DNA of 64,000 nucleotides from Streptomyces sp. F001 (GCF_004187715.1 NZ_QZWF01000006.1:250459-314458), one strand, 5' to 3'. Counted from the stretch's first letter, positions 27,975 through 36,901 are shown. Notes: generated by a model from the sequence alone, not told the origin. Made by a program: numbers and translations.

Positions 27975-28466
27975 ATGACCACTGCTGACTTCGCCACGTA
28001 CATCGCGGGCCTGCCCCGCGTCCTCGCCGGTGCCGCTGCGCTCTTCCGTGACACCGAGGGCCGGGTACTGCTCGTCGAGCCCAACTACCGTGACGGCTGG
28101 GCACTTCCGGGCGGCACGATCGAGTCCGACGACGGCGAGACCCCGCGCCAGGGCGCGCGCCGGGAGACCGCCGAGGAGATCGGCCTGGACCGGGAGCTCG
28201 GGCGGCTGCTCGCCGTGGACTGGGTGCACGGGACGGCCCGGCCGCCGCTGGTGGCGTATCTGTACGACGGCGGGGTGCTCGGCGAGGAGGACCTCAAGGC
28301 GATCCGGTTGCAGGAGGAGGAACTGCTGTCCTGGCGACTCGTACCGCGCGAGGACCTCACCGACTTCCTGCCCGGCGCCCTGGGCCGCCGCGTGCTGACC
28401 GCCCTCGACGTCCTCTCGGACGGTTCGGGGACGGCCGAGCTGGAGAACGGCCACCGAGTGCTCTGA
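27975..28466 (+). CDS. NUDIX hydrolase
   Basis: 163 residues. The Nudix box is GGTIESDDGETPRQGARRE followed by TAEEIGLD; it has two extra residues between the GG and the first conserved Glu compared with the consensus, but the REx2EExG core is intact. It hydrolyses a nucleoside diphosphate-X bond; ADP-ribose is a reasonable guess because the ADP-ribosylglycohydrolase precedes it. Ends 20 bases from the convergent small antitoxin-like gene. Confidence 0.9.
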   Translation: MTTADFATYIAGLPRVLAGAAALFRDTEGRVLLVEPNYRDGWALPGGTIESDDGETPRQGARRETAEEIGLDRELGRLLAVDWVHGTARPPLVAYLYDGGVLGEEDLKAIRLQEEELLSWRLVPREDLTDFLPGALGRRVLTALDVLSDGSGTAELENGHRVL

Positions 28467-28486
28467 CCCGGGGGGCCGGGGCAGGT

Positions 28487-28687
28487 TCAGCCCTCCACGT
28501 CCCGAGGCTTGGCATCCACCTCACGCAACGCCTCGTCACGCTCAGCGACCCGGGCCTCCGTACGGTGCCCACGCTCGACGTAGTCCCGCAGCACGAGCTC
28601 GACGGCATCCTGGGGATTGCCGACACCGGCAAGCACCATGGCTTCCACGACGAGTTCGGCGTCAAGCGTGACATTGACCTTGGCCAT
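28487..28687 (-). CDS. VapB-like (ribbon-helix-helix) antitoxin, orphan
   Basis: 66 residues: MAKVNVTLDAELVVEAMVL begins with the beta-strand of a ribbon-helix-helix DNA-binding domain, followed by a VLRDYVERG helix and a charged tail, as in VapB-family antitoxins. No PIN-domain toxin or other partner flanks it: the neighbours are NUDIX (convergent) and a secreted esterase (divergent). It could be a remnant or a stand-alone regulator. A TATGGT hexamer lies about nine bases upstream of ATG, so a leaderless transcript is possible. Confidence 0.7.
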   Translation of the reverse strand: MAKVNVTLDAELVVEAMVLAGVGNPQDAVELVLRDYVERGHRTEARVAERDEALREVDAKPRDVEG

Positions 28688-28987
28688 GCGCGGACCATAA
28701 CACCAGCGCCCCGCCGGGACTCGATTATTCGTTCGCCGCCCCGGCCCCGTCTCGGAACAGCACGCCCGGGAGCAGCCGTGACACAGACACATCCGAACGG
28801 CTGACAGCCCACCGGGTGACGTCCACCCGTACGGCGCCACATCGCTACGCCGCCGGCTCCGGCAGACGGATCCCTGATACTGCGGCGCTTCACAAGCAGC
28901 ACGATCACAGACCCTTGTCAACACGGCCGAGCAGCCGGAACGACCACGGCAGGCAGGGTCGGTCGCGCGCCGCGATAAAGGAATTCC
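28688..28987. other. 300-base divergent intergenic region, no gene seen
   Basis: Lies between the antitoxin-like gene and the esterase. Apart from the AAAGGA ribosome site six bases before 28988 and the AT-rich hexamers before the antitoxin gene, no repeat, palindrome or frame of note is visible. Confidence 0.5.
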
Positions 28988-29821
28988 ATGAGACAGTCCC
29001 GAATCGCGGCATGTACCTCCGCCCTCCTCTTCGCCGCTGCCTGCACCGTCGCCGGACCCACAGCCGGGCCCGCGGCCGGGCCCACGGCGGCCCGAGCGGC
29101 GCCGCACACGGCAGCCACGGACTATGTGGCCCTGGGGGACTCGTACTCCGCCGGCGTCGGAGCCGGCGACTACCTCTCCTCCAGCGCCGGCTGCCAACGC
29201 AGCAGCAGGTCCTATGCCGCCCTGTGGACTGCAGCCCACGCCCCCTCGTCCTTCAGCTTCACCGCGTGCAACGGCGCCCGGACCAGCGACGTCATGGCAC
29301 TCCAGCTCGGTCCGCTCACACCGCGTACCGACCTGGTCAGCATCACCGTCGGCGGCAGCGACGCGGGCTTCGGACCCGTCATGACGACGTGCGTACTGCG
29401 CGGCACCACCACCTGCCTGTCCGCCCTTGCCGACGCACGCGCCACCATGGAAGGCCCCCTCCCGGGCAACCTCGACCGCCTGTACTCAGCCATCACCAGG
29501 AGGGCACCCGCCGCCCACGTCGTGGTCCTCGGCTATCCGCACCTGTATCAACTCCACGGCACCTGCCGGGCAGGCTTCCCGGACACGGTGCGCTCCGCCC
29601 TCAACGACGCCGTGGACCATCTCAACCGCGTGATCGCCAAACGCGCCGCCGATCACGGGTTCACGTTCGCCGACGTCCGTACTGCCTTCACCGGCCACGA
29701 AATCTGCTCGCCCAACCCGTGGCTGCGCAGCATCCACTTGCTGGCACCCACCGAGTCCTACCACCCCACGGCATCCGGCCAGTCCCTCGGCTACCTCCCC
29801 GTCCTGGCCGCCGTAACCTGA
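28988..29821 (+). CDS. secreted SGNH/GDSL-family esterase or lipase
   Basis: 277 residues. Signal peptide with a Gly-Pro-Ala-rich end (cleavage probably near ARA-AP, residue 38). Block I is YVALGDSYSAG (nucleophile Ser), block III VGGSDAGF (Ser replaces the usual Asn of GGND), block V YHPTASGQ (catalytic His). Six cysteines suggest three disulfides, as in the S. coelicolor and S. rimosus extracellular lipases. The Asn-to-Ser change removes a usual oxyanion contributor, so activity needs testing. AAGGA precedes the ATG. Confidence 0.9.
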   Translation: MRQSRIAACTSALLFAAACTVAGPTAGPAAGPTAARAAPHTAATDYVALGDSYSAGVGAGDYLSSSAGCQRSSRSYAALWTAAHAPSSFSFTACNGARTSDVMALQLGPLTPRTDLVSITVGGSDAGFGPVMTTCVLRGTTTCLSALADARATMEGPLPGNLDRLYSAITRRAPAAHVVVLGYPHLYQLHGTCRAGFPDTVRSALNDAVDHLNRVIAKRAADHGFTFADVRTAFTGHEICSPNPWLRSIHLLAPTESYHPTASGQSLGYLPVLAAVT

Positions 29822-29965
29822 GGCACCACCCAGGAGGGGCGGTGACGGAACCGCGCGCTCGACCACTCCCCCAGGCCGATACAACCTGTTCACGCTGCTG
29901 CACATCTGCCCCGGTGCGCCGGATATCGGTTCGCCCCGAGCGGGCAGGCGCCCTACTCTCGGCCC

Positions 29966-30700
29966 ATGAACAGGCCACTCGTCGCCATCCTCAGTGGCGC
30001 AGGTATCTCCACCGATTCCGGAATCCCTGATTATCGCGGGCCGAACGGGCTGTGGCGGCAGGATCCCGAGGCCGAGAAGCTTGTGACGTACGAGTACTAC
30101 ATGGGCGATCCGGAAATCCGCCGCCGCTCGTGGCAGATGCGGCGCAAGAACCGGACACTGCGGGCCGAGCCGAACGCCGCGCACCGGGCCGTCGCCGAGC
30201 TAGAAGAGTCCGGCGTGCCGGTAAGGGTCATCACCCAGAACGTCGACGGACTGCACCAGCTCGCCGGCATGCCCGCCCGCAAGGTATTGGAGCTGCATGG
30301 CACCGCCCGCAGCTTCGTGTGCACGAAGTGCCACACCCGCGGCCCGATGGAGGACGCCCTCGCCCGGGTCGAGGCCGGCGAGGCGGACCCGCCCTGCCTG
30401 GAGTGCGGCGGCATCCTCAAGTCGGCGACCGTCATGTTCGGCGAACGCCTCGACCCAGTGGTGCTCAGCGAGGCGCTCGCCATCACCAAGGCATGCGAGG
30501 TATTCATCGCCGTCGGCAGCAGCCTCCAGGTCCAGCCCGCCGCTGGACTCGCCGGGGTCGCCGCCGACAACGGGGCACGGCTGATCATCATCAACGGCGA
30601 AGCAACACCGTACGACGACCGCGCCGACGAAGTCATCCGGGAACCCATCGGCACCGCCCTACCCGAACGGCTACGCCAACTAGACGGCGAGACCGACTGA
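29966..30700 (+). CDS. Sir2-family NAD-dependent protein deacylase
   Basis: 244 residues, complete. NAD-binding GAGIST (11-16) and GIPDYRG, TQNVDGLH (90-97), catalytic His111 in LELHGTAR, and the zinc Cys pairs C119/C122 (CTKC) and C144/C147 (CLEC) are all present. It removes acyl groups from lysines with NAD+ consumption. It is the intact member of a family of Sir2 sequences scattered through the next 20 kb (31.5, 33.4, 34.7 and 50.0 kb). The fragments resemble one another more than this gene, so they come from other alleles. Confidence 0.93.
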   Translation: MNRPLVAILSGAGISTDSGIPDYRGPNGLWRQDPEAEKLVTYEYYMGDPEIRRRSWQMRRKNRTLRAEPNAAHRAVAELEESGVPVRVITQNVDGLHQLAGMPARKVLELHGTARSFVCTKCHTRGPMEDALARVEAGEADPPCLECGGILKSATVMFGERLDPVVLSEALAITKACEVFIAVGSSLQVQPAAGLAGVAADNGARLIIINGEATPYDDRADEVIREPIGTALPERLRQLDGETD

Positions 30701-30804
30701 CCACGCCAGTCAGAGATGGTGAAGGATGCCAATCCAGACACGGGCCCCCGACGCACTGCTTCCTCCGCTCGTCCGGGTGTTTCCGCGTAGGGGCGGCGGC
30801 TGTT

Positions 30805-31104
30805 CGACGCGGCGCGGAAGTCCTCGGCTATGACCCCGACCATCTCACCGATCAGCAACGCGGCACAGTGGGGGAAGCTCTGCAGGACCCCGCGCAGAAC
30901 ATCTTCATCGCCTCCGAGTACCTGGCCCAGCTCAAGGCGGAGAGTGAATTCGCCGACGTGCCGGCGGAGGAGATGACACCGGCCCAGTATCCGGAGCTCG
31001 CCGCGCGATACAACGGCGGTCCGTACTGGCAGACCGACGACGCCCAAGCGTACGGGCGTGGCTTTACGAACAACCTGGACGACGCAAGGAACGCACTGCG
31101 CTGA
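30805..31104 (+). pseudogene. C-terminal remnant resembling a lysozyme/transglycosylase-like domain
   Basis: The frame ending at 31104 reads AEVLGYDPDHLTDQQRG, then DPAQNIFIASEYLAQL, then ELAARYNGGPYWQTDDAQAY. A helix of the type QNI-I-x-YL followed by AxxYNxGP-x-Y is typical of lytic-transglycosylase/lysozyme-like folds. No start codon with a ribosome site gives a full domain and the catalytic Glu region is missing, so it is probably a fragment. Its TGA overlaps the next ATG (TGATG), which suggests that it was once translated in an operon with the membrane protein. Confidence 0.45.
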
Positions 31105-31415
31105 TGACCAGCCCTTCCCACGTGGACGACGACCGTGGCTGCCTCCGCCTGGTCCTCGTCGTACCACTCGCTCTGCTGACCCTCATCGCTGGGTACTTCT
31201 GCTGGACGGCACTGACCATCCGTCCGTCCGGCTCCTGGGACGACGACGCGTACGCCGGCATCGTTCTGTCGTGCGTTCTCACCATCGGGGCCGCCGGTGC
31301 GGCGGGAGCATTGTGGCTGCTTCCGTCGGTGCGACGGGTCATGGCCTGGTGGTGGGTGGCCCCAGCTCTGTTGTTGGGAGTGGTTGCGGCGGTGCGATGG
31401 GTGATGGTCGGTTAG
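31104..31415 (+). CDS. small membrane protein of unknown function
   Basis: 103 residues with three predicted membrane helices: about 16-37 (LVLVVPLALLTLIAGYFCW), 50-72 (AGIVLSCVLTIGAAGAAGAL) and 80-101 (AWWWVAPALLLGVVAAVRW). No family recognised. Coupled by TGATG overlap to the lysozyme-like remnant. It sits between the intact Sir2 gene and the first Sir2 fragment. Confidence 0.6.
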   Translation: MTSPSHVDDDRGCLRLVLVVPLALLTLIAGYFCWTALTIRPSGSWDDDAYAGIVLSCVLTIGAAGAAGALWLLPSVRRVMAWWWVAPALLLGVVAAVRWVMVG

Positions 31416-31466
31416 CCAGCTGCCGCCATCGCAGCGTTCACCTACAGATCTGCTCCTCCCGCAGCT

Positions 31467-32014
31467 GCTGCGGGCCGAGCCGAACGCCGCGCACCGCGGT
31501 GGCGGAGCTGGAGCGGTCCGGGGTGCCGGTGCGGGTGATCACGCAGAACGTGGACGGGCTGCACCAGCGCGCCGGGATGCCCTCCCGCAAGGTGCTGGAG
31601 CTGCACGGCACCGCCCGTAGTGTCGTCTGCACGAAGTGCCATGCTCGAGGCCCCATGGAAGACGCCCTCGCCCGGGTCGAGGCCGGTGAGGACGACCCGC
31701 CGTGCCTGGAGTGCGGCGGGATCCTGAAGTCGGCGACGGTGATGTTCGGCGAGCGGCTCGACCCGGTGGTGCTGGGCGAGGCCGTCGCGATCACCAAGGC
31801 GTGCCAGGTGTTCATCGCCGTTGGGACCAGTCTCCAGGTACAGCCCGCCGCCGGTCTCGCGGGGGTCGCCGCCGACCACGGGGCCCGGCTGATCATCGTC
31901 AACGCCGAGCCGACCCCGTACGACGACCGCGCCGACGAAGTCGTTCGACAGCCCATCGGTACGGCCCTACCGGCACTGCTGGGCCGACTGAGCGCTGAGA
32001 GCAAGGAGAACTGA
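31467..32014 (+). pseudogene. Sir2 fragment B (lacks the first ~65 residues)
   Basis: Homology to the Sir2 gene begins at CTGCGGGCCGAGCCGAAC (LRAEPNAAH), then two bases are missing at about 31495, then the frame runs AVAELERSGVPVRV, TQNVDGLHQRAG, ELHGTARSVVCTKC, CLECGGILKSATVMFGERL to the stop at 32014. The catalytic His and zinc cysteines are present but the GAGIS NAD-binding N terminus is gone. Non-functional by structure. Confidence 0.88.
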
Positions 32015-32234
32015 CGGGCGAACCCCCGACACGCGAAGACGGCGCGACGCGCAAGGCCGGCTCGTGGTCGGCCCCTCGTCCATGCCAGGCACCGGACAGC
32101 ACGGGAACGGTCAGGGACGGGCCGATGACACCGTCCTGCGGTCAATTGGCGTGAGTCTGACAGGTGTTGCAGAATCCAAGCTCAGCAACGTGACGGGGGC
32201 CTGTGCTGCGCAAGTCACCTGCGCGCAGCGCGTC

Positions 32235-32924
32235 ATGAACAGGGGGAAGCTGTTGCCTGGGGGACCCATCCCGATTCCGCCAGACTTGAAGCTGGCGCCT
32301 GCCAAGAACACGCTCCGTGCACGACTCCGCCGATCATGGCGCTCGAGGAAGGCACTCAAGGGAGTTACCCAGTGGGTCATCGACTGGGGCGTGCCACTCG
32401 CTGCCGGCGCGATCGCCGTGTACATCTATGCCGCGCGCACCACCTCACCCAGTCACGTCTACAGAGCCTTCACGCTGATTGACGCCCCGGACCGCTTCGC
32501 GCTGTGGCTACCGTCCATCGTGGGTTGGCTGCTCGTTCCTGCGATCATCGGTGGCGTAGCCGGTCACATCATCGCCCAGCGCATCAGTAGCGTAAAAGCA
32601 ATCTCCACGGAGAAGCTGTTCCGTCAACGCACCTGGGGGCAACGGCTGAAGCCCCCCGGGCTCATCCCGGACCTGCGCACGTATTTCCATGGCTCCTACG
32701 CTCAGCAAAACTTCGTCGATGCGTGGGTACGTATCGCTCACCGCAACGACTGGCATCGCGCTCAAGACCACTGGGAAGTCTTCATCAGGGACATGGCGTC
32801 CACCCAGCAGTACGCTCACCTCGACCGACACGAGTGCCTCAGGCAAGCACGAGACACTGCACACCTCACCCTCGTCATCACGGCTCAGACAGGCATGTGC
32901 ATCGTCTGTGAACGGAGGCGGTAA
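32235..32924 (+). CDS. two-helix membrane protein, possibly DUF6313-like
   Basis: 229 residues from the ATG at 32235. A basic N terminus (RARLRRSWRSRKALKG) leads to a first membrane helix (VPLAAGAIAVYIYAA), a periplasmic-side loop and a second helix (LPSIVGWLLVPAIIGGVAG), then a hydrophilic C-terminal half rich in His, Arg and Trp. The layout recalls actinobacterial DUF6313 proteins; this is from memory and unverified. The start has no good ribosome site and GTG 32154 is an alternative. Two bases before the next gene, so probably an operon. Codon use is less GC-biased than core genes. Confidence 0.6.
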   Translation: MNRGKLLPGGPIPIPPDLKLAPAKNTLRARLRRSWRSRKALKGVTQWVIDWGVPLAAGAIAVYIYAARTTSPSHVYRAFTLIDAPDRFALWLPSIVGWLLVPAIIGGVAGHIIAQRISSVKAISTEKLFRQRTWGQRLKPPGLIPDLRTYFHGSYAQQNFVDAWVRIAHRNDWHRAQDHWEVFIRDMASTQQYAHLDRHECLRQARDTAHLTLVITAQTGMCIVCERRR

Positions 32925-32926
32925 CC

Positions 32927-33295
32927 GTGCAATCCGGAGACGCCGTCGAGATCGTGCGTGCCTCCCTCGCCCTGGCCTTTCCCGGCGCCTCGGCGGAGGG
33001 CCTCTCGAAAGCCTCGGAACTCGTTGTTCGCTGGGGGGCGGAGGGTGTCGCTGAACATCTGGACCAAGCGCTGACGCGCCGCATGTTGCAGGACCTTTTG
33101 GGGGTCACAGGCGCGCCTCGCGTCGAGAGAGCAGACCCCGAGTGGGAACGAGGCAGTCCCCCGGCCAACTATCGAACCTGGTCAAGGCCCGAACAGACGG
33201 CGGATGACGTTCCGTTCCGGCATCGGCCGCCAGACGGGGATGACGGCGAACCGCCACCTCGACGTGGCCCCGGTTCGCCTGCGCCCTCCGCCTGA
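32927..33295 (+). CDS. small hypothetical protein
   Basis: 122 residues; GTG 32927 follows CGGAGGCGG at six bases. The first 60 residues look like a small helical domain (AVEIVRASLALAFPGASAEG, VVRWGAEGVAEHLDQAL); the second half is Pro/Arg/Gly-rich and probably disordered. No family recognised. Almost fused to the membrane protein upstream; a joint role is likely. The start and the helical part are convincing, the tail less so. Confidence 0.6.
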   Translation: MQSGDAVEIVRASLALAFPGASAEGLSKASELVVRWGAEGVAEHLDQALTRRMLQDLLGVTGAPRVERADPEWERGSPPANYRTWSRPEQTADDVPFRHRPPDGDDGEPPPRRGPGSPAPSA

Positions 33296-33395
33296 TGCTC
33301 CGCACAGAGCTCCCGGCCGCAATCCGGTCGTAGGCTCCGTGCGCGCGGCAGACTGCGCCACGGAGACAGCCGTGTTACATCCGCCGATGCCTTGC

Positions 33396-33449
33396 GACTC
33401 CGGAATCCCGGACTACCGCGGACCCAACGGGCTGTGGCGGCGGGAGTAA
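33396..33449 (+). pseudogene. Sir2 N-terminal scrap
   Basis: Eighteen codons, DSGIPDYRGPNGLWRRE then TAA, are nearly identical to residues 17-31 of the intact Sir2. It lacks GAGIS before and everything after. It lies in the gap (33296-33558) where nothing else is recognised. Confidence 0.8.
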
Positions 33450-33558
33450 CTGTCAAGTTCTGTAGATCGGTTGAGGTAGCTCGGGTCCGGCGGGTCGTGT
33501 CAGGGCCGTTCCGTCGCCCTGCGGGCATCGCGGCCCGTAGGCCCCCGGCCGCATGGCT

Positions 33559-34449
33559 TCAAAGGTCGAGCTGGTACTCCAGAGCCTTGTGGGTGGGGAC
33601 GTACCCCAGTGCGTCATTGATGCGCCGCATGTGCGTGTTGCTGTCCGCCGTATCGGTGACCAGGCCGGTGAGCTCGGGGTGGTTGGTGCGGGCGAGGCGG
33701 ATCGACTCGGCCTTCATCCAGCGGCCGAGGCCGTGGCCGCGGTGCTCGGGCAGTACGCCGGTGCCGTAGTGCAGTCCGTCGCCCTTGCCGTCGCCTGGCA
33801 CGACGAGCTCCGAGAAGCCGGCGATCGAGCCGTCCGACTCGTCGACGGCGGCCACCGTGGTGAGCAGCTCCCCGCGGTCGGCAATGGCCTTGGCAGCGGC
33901 CAGGACCCGCTCGGTGTCCCAGGCCACGACACCGTAGTCGGTGTCGTCCATCGGCATGTCGTCCATCGCGCGGCGCGAGTCGGCAAAGGTTTTGGCCAGT
34001 TCCGCGGGGACGGTGCCGCGCCATGACGCGAGACGGTAGCCAGGGTGCGGCCGCTCGACGATCGCGTGGATCTCCTCAACCTTGCTGCTGTCCAACTCGT
34101 CCAGCGCAAGCCGGGCATACGTCAGTGTCAGCACCTTGCGGAACCCACTTGCGGCAAGGAAGCGATCGCCGGGCGTGCCCGCGTCGGCCTGCGCGACCAC
34201 CGACCGCCTGCCCACCTCCCGCGCGGCAGCCACCGCCGTCTCGAGGAGCCGTGACCCGACCCGCCTGCGCCGCTCCGCCGTGTGCACATTCAACTGCAGC
34301 TCGGCCAGGTGCTCCTGGCCCTCCCGGGTGAACACCCGCAGAAACGCGGACCCGAGCGGATCGCCGTCATCCCTGCTGGCCAGCCACGCGAGGCGATAGC
34401 CAGAAGAGGTGCGGTCGGGCTCGGTGAGGGCAGTGATGCGGATGGGCAA
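33559..34449 (-). CDS. tandem-GNAT N-acetyltransferase (mycothiol-synthase-like layout)
   Basis: 296 residues with two GNAT domains. The N-terminal one has AELQLNVHTAERRRRVGSRL (V-x-x-x-x-R-R-x-G-x-G/A-like, degenerate) and ASGFRKV; the C-terminal one has YGTGVLPEHRGHGLGRWMKA and ALGYVPTHKALEYQLDL, a complete acetyl-CoA loop. So the C-terminal unit is probably the active one. TTG 34449 is chosen for GGAG five bases upstream. Substrate unknown. It is inserted between the Sir2 scrap at 33.4 kb and Sir2 fragment C. Confidence 0.85.
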   Translation of the reverse strand: MPIRITALTEPDRTSSGYRLAWLASRDDGDPLGSAFLRVFTREGQEHLAELQLNVHTAERRRRVGSRLLETAVAAAREVGRRSVVAQADAGTPGDRFLAASGFRKVLTLTYARLALDELDSSKVEEIHAIVERPHPGYRLASWRGTVPAELAKTFADSRRAMDDMPMDDTDYGVVAWDTERVLAAAKAIADRGELLTTVAAVDESDGSIAGFSELVVPGDGKGDGLHYGTGVLPEHRGHGLGRWMKAESIRLARTNHPELTGLVTDTADSNTHMRRINDALGYVPTHKALEYQLDL

Positions 34450-34706
34450 GGCAGCTCCGATGAGGTCAATGGGGTTGTGTACGCCTACAGTTGATCACGC
34501 AACCGGCCACGGGGACAGGGAGTTCGGCGGAGCGGAAGGGGAGCCCGCGCCTCCGAGGTCCGCGTCGGTGGGGCTCACTTACCGCCACGCGACTCACCTC
34601 CGCGCCCTGCGTCACGGAATGAGCCGGACAGCCCCGGTGGCTCAGGCGGCGCTGAGCTCGGATCGCTCGACGAGCCGGCCGCGTTCGAAGCGGGCTCCGA
34701 CGCGGA

Positions 34707-35069
34707 CGAGGCCCCAGGGAAGACGCGCTCGCCCGGGTCGAGGCCGGTGAGGACGATCCTCCCTGCCTGGAGTGCGGTGGGATCCTGAAGCCGGCGACGG
34801 TGATGTCCGGGGAGCGGCTCGACCCGGTGGTGCTGGGCGAGGCCGTCGCGATCACCAAGGCGTGCCAGGTGTTCATCGCCGTCGGGTCCAGTCTCCAGGT
34901 CCAGCCCGCCGCCGGTCTCGCGGGGGTCGCCGCCGACCACGGGGCCCGGCTGATCATCGTCAACGCTGAGCCGACCCCGTACGACGAACGCGCCGACGAG
35001 GTGGTACGGGAACCGATCGGAACCGCCCTGCCGAAGCTGCTGCGCCGGCTCAGCATGGCGAGCGACTGA
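34707..35069 (+). pseudogene. Sir2 fragment C (C-terminal half)
   Basis: Starts abruptly inside the zinc domain (GAGGCCCCAGGGAAGACG, matching RGPMEDALARVEAG) and runs to the normal stop through CLECGGILKPATVMSGERL and FIAVGSSLQVQPAAG. No start, no NAD loop, no catalytic His. Its last ~200 bases are almost identical to fragment D at 50.0 kb. The 257 bases before it (34450-34706) show no recognisable gene. Confidence 0.88.
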
Positions 35070-35259
35070 TCAGCATCCCCCCGCGGCGTACACGAGCAGC
35101 ACAGGGTACGTGGCGTCGCGGGGAAGTCCGTCCTGGTGGTGGGTTACGAAGTCCATGGCCTGGGAGTGTCTTCGTCGTGGAGCGAGCCGAACGGCTCAGG
35201 GACGGCGGCGCGTACGCGGTGCCTGCCACCTGCTCCTGCTCTTGCGTGGCGGGCGGACC

Positions 35260-35781
35260 TCAGCTCTTGACGGCCTCTGCGATCTGCAGGGCGGCCTGGG
35301 CGGGCGTGAGGTGCGTGGTGTCGACGACCTCGGCCTCGCCGTGCAGCCACGTGCGGGCCGCCTCGGCGTAGGGCTCGAGGTATTTGAGACGGAATGGGGA
35401 GGGGCCGAGAACAGTGTCCCCCTCGATGCGCCCCCGGAGGGTGTCCTGGTCGGCGTGGAGGACGAAGTGCCGGACCGGAATGTCATGTTGGGCGAGGCCC
35501 GTGCTGATCTCGCGCCAGTACTGCTCGACCAGGACAGTCATGGGCATCACCAGAGTGCCGCCGGTGTAGTCGAGTACGCGGCGGGCGGTCTCGACGACGA
35601 GCTGTCGCCACGGCGGCCAGTGCTGGAAGTTGTCCGTCCCGGGCAGCCCCGGCGTGATGTCCATGAGTGTCTCGCCGACCTTCTCGGCATCGAACACCCG
35701 TGAGTCCGGGATCAGTTGCTGCACCAGTGGACTGGTCGTCGTCTTGCCTGCGCCGTGGGTGCCGTTGAGCCATACGATCAC
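35260..35781 (-). CDS. P-loop kinase/ATPase of the TmrB (tunicamycin-resistance) type
   Basis: 173 residues from GTG 35781. Walker A is WLNGTHGAGKTTTS. The following DSRVFDAEKVGETLMDI and QHWPPWRQLV and LVMPMTVLVEQYWREI match the pattern of Bacillus TmrB, an ATP-binding protein that lowers tunicamycin sensitivity; many actinomycete relatives have no known role. The GTG is preferred because family members start with MIVWLNG; ATG 35841, twenty codons upstream, is in frame. It lies just after Sir2 fragment C. Confidence 0.75.
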   Translation of the reverse strand: MIVWLNGTHGAGKTTTSPLVQQLIPDSRVFDAEKVGETLMDITPGLPGTDNFQHWPPWRQLVVETARRVLDYTGGTLVMPMTVLVEQYWREISTGLAQHDIPVRHFVLHADQDTLRGRIEGDTVLGPSPFRLKYLEPYAEAARTWLHGEAEVVDTTHLTPAQAALQIAEAVKS

Positions 35782-35917
35782 GGGACCCGACGCTAGTGCA
35801 TTGACCGTACAGGTTCGCCGCGTTGGGCCGTTCATGGCCATGATGACGAGCGGCCGGCCTCCTCATCGGATGCCTTGCCCGCTACGGACCTTGGCGCCTT
35901 CGCATCGCCGGCACGGC

Positions 35918-35937
35918 CCTAGTAGTACTCCGTTAGG
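35918..35937. repeat. IS701-type terminal repeat, left copy
   Basis: The complement of this stretch, CCTAACGGAGTACTACTAGG, matches 47698-47717 at 19 of 20 positions in inverted orientation. The right copy sits at the end of an IS701-like transposase remnant, so both are probably ends of IS701-family elements. Confidence 0.65.
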
Positions 35938-36004
35938 TCTTCCTCTCAGTCCCGTTTAGGGGCATGTTGGGGTGTGGACGCACACGAAGTGAACCGTGCT
36001 CTTA

Positions 36005-36901
36005 GAGATCCTAACAAAATAGAATATTCGCGTTAACCTGGACTTGCTGGTGCAGATCCGCCCCGGTGAGGAGGTGCGCGATGGCCCGCCCCAAGCCCTG
36101 GGAAGTGGATGACGAGCTGTGGGCGCTGATCGAGCCGCTGCTGCCGGTGGTGGAGCGCCGCCCCGACCATCCGGGCCGCAAGCGACTGGATGACCGCAGG
36201 GTGCTCCAGGGCATCTTGTTCGTGCTGCACACCGGCATCCAGTGGGAGTTCCTGCCCCAGGAACTGGGCTTCGGCTCGGGCATGACCTGCTGGCGTCGGC
36301 TGCGGGACTGGAACGAGGCCGGCGTCTGGCACCGGCTGCAGGAGATCCTGCTGGCGAAGCTGCGCGGCGCGGACCAGCTGGACTTCTCCCGCGCCGCGAT
36401 CGACGCCTCCCACGTGCGCGCCCTGCGGGGCGGCCCAAAACCGGGCCGAGCCCGGTCGACCGCGCGCGCACGGGCTCGAAGCACCACGTGATCACCGAGG
36501 CGCACGGCACCCCCCTGGCGGTGACGCACACCGGCGGCAACCGCAACGACGTCACCCAACTCATTCCACTGCTCCAGGCCATCCCGCCCGTGCGGGGCCG
36601 CCGGGGAAGACCCCGGCACCGGCCGCGTCGGCTGTACGCCGACCGCGGCTACGACCACGACAGCCACCGCCGCCTGGTCCGGGCGCTGGGCATCACCCCG
36701 CACATCGCCCGCCGCGGCCAGCCCCACGGCTCCGGGCTGGGCGTCCACCGATGGGTGGCCGAGCGCGCGCTCGCCTGGCTGCACGGCTTCCGGCACCTGA
36801 GGATCCGTTGGGAACGCCGCGACGACATCCACGACGGCTTCCTCCAGTTGGCCACCTGCATCATCCTGTACCGGCGGGTGCGCGCATTGCGTTAGGGGCT
36901 T
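36005..36901 (+). mobile_element. IS5-family insertion sequence (IS427-like), about 897 bp
   Basis: Contains the two-frame transposase. The ends are imperfect inverted repeats (GAGATCCTAAC at the left, GTTAGGGGCTT at the right) flanked by TTA on both sides (36002-36004 and 36902-36904), a plausible target duplication. It lies 67 bases inside the IS701-type end. Confidence 0.75.
36081..36895 (+). CDS. IS5-family transposase, made by programmed -1 frameshift
   Basis: Two frames: orfA from ATG 36081 (MARPKPWEVDDELWALIEPL, the DUF4096-type N-terminal domain) to 36491, and orfB in the -1 frame ending at 36895 (GSKHHVITEAHG, LYADRGYDHDSHRR, RWVAERALAWLHGFR). The DDE triad is split: first Asp in AAIDASHV (orfA), second Asp in YADRGYD and Glu in VAERAL (orfB). 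At 36434-36440 the heptamer C-CCA-AAA is an ideal slippery site exactly where the two frames must join (PK-TGPSPVDR). The element therefore looks intact and possibly active. Confidence 0.88.

Noticed and set aside
28487..28687. Complete toxin-antitoxin pair
   Set aside because: Only the VapB-like half is present; neither flank codes for a PIN-domain or other small toxin.
29966..32014. Sir2-based anti-phage system (ThsA, DSR or pAgo-associated)
   Set aside because: The intact protein is a plain 244-residue deacylase with zinc site and no effector, SLOG or Argonaute partner next to it; neighbours are debris.
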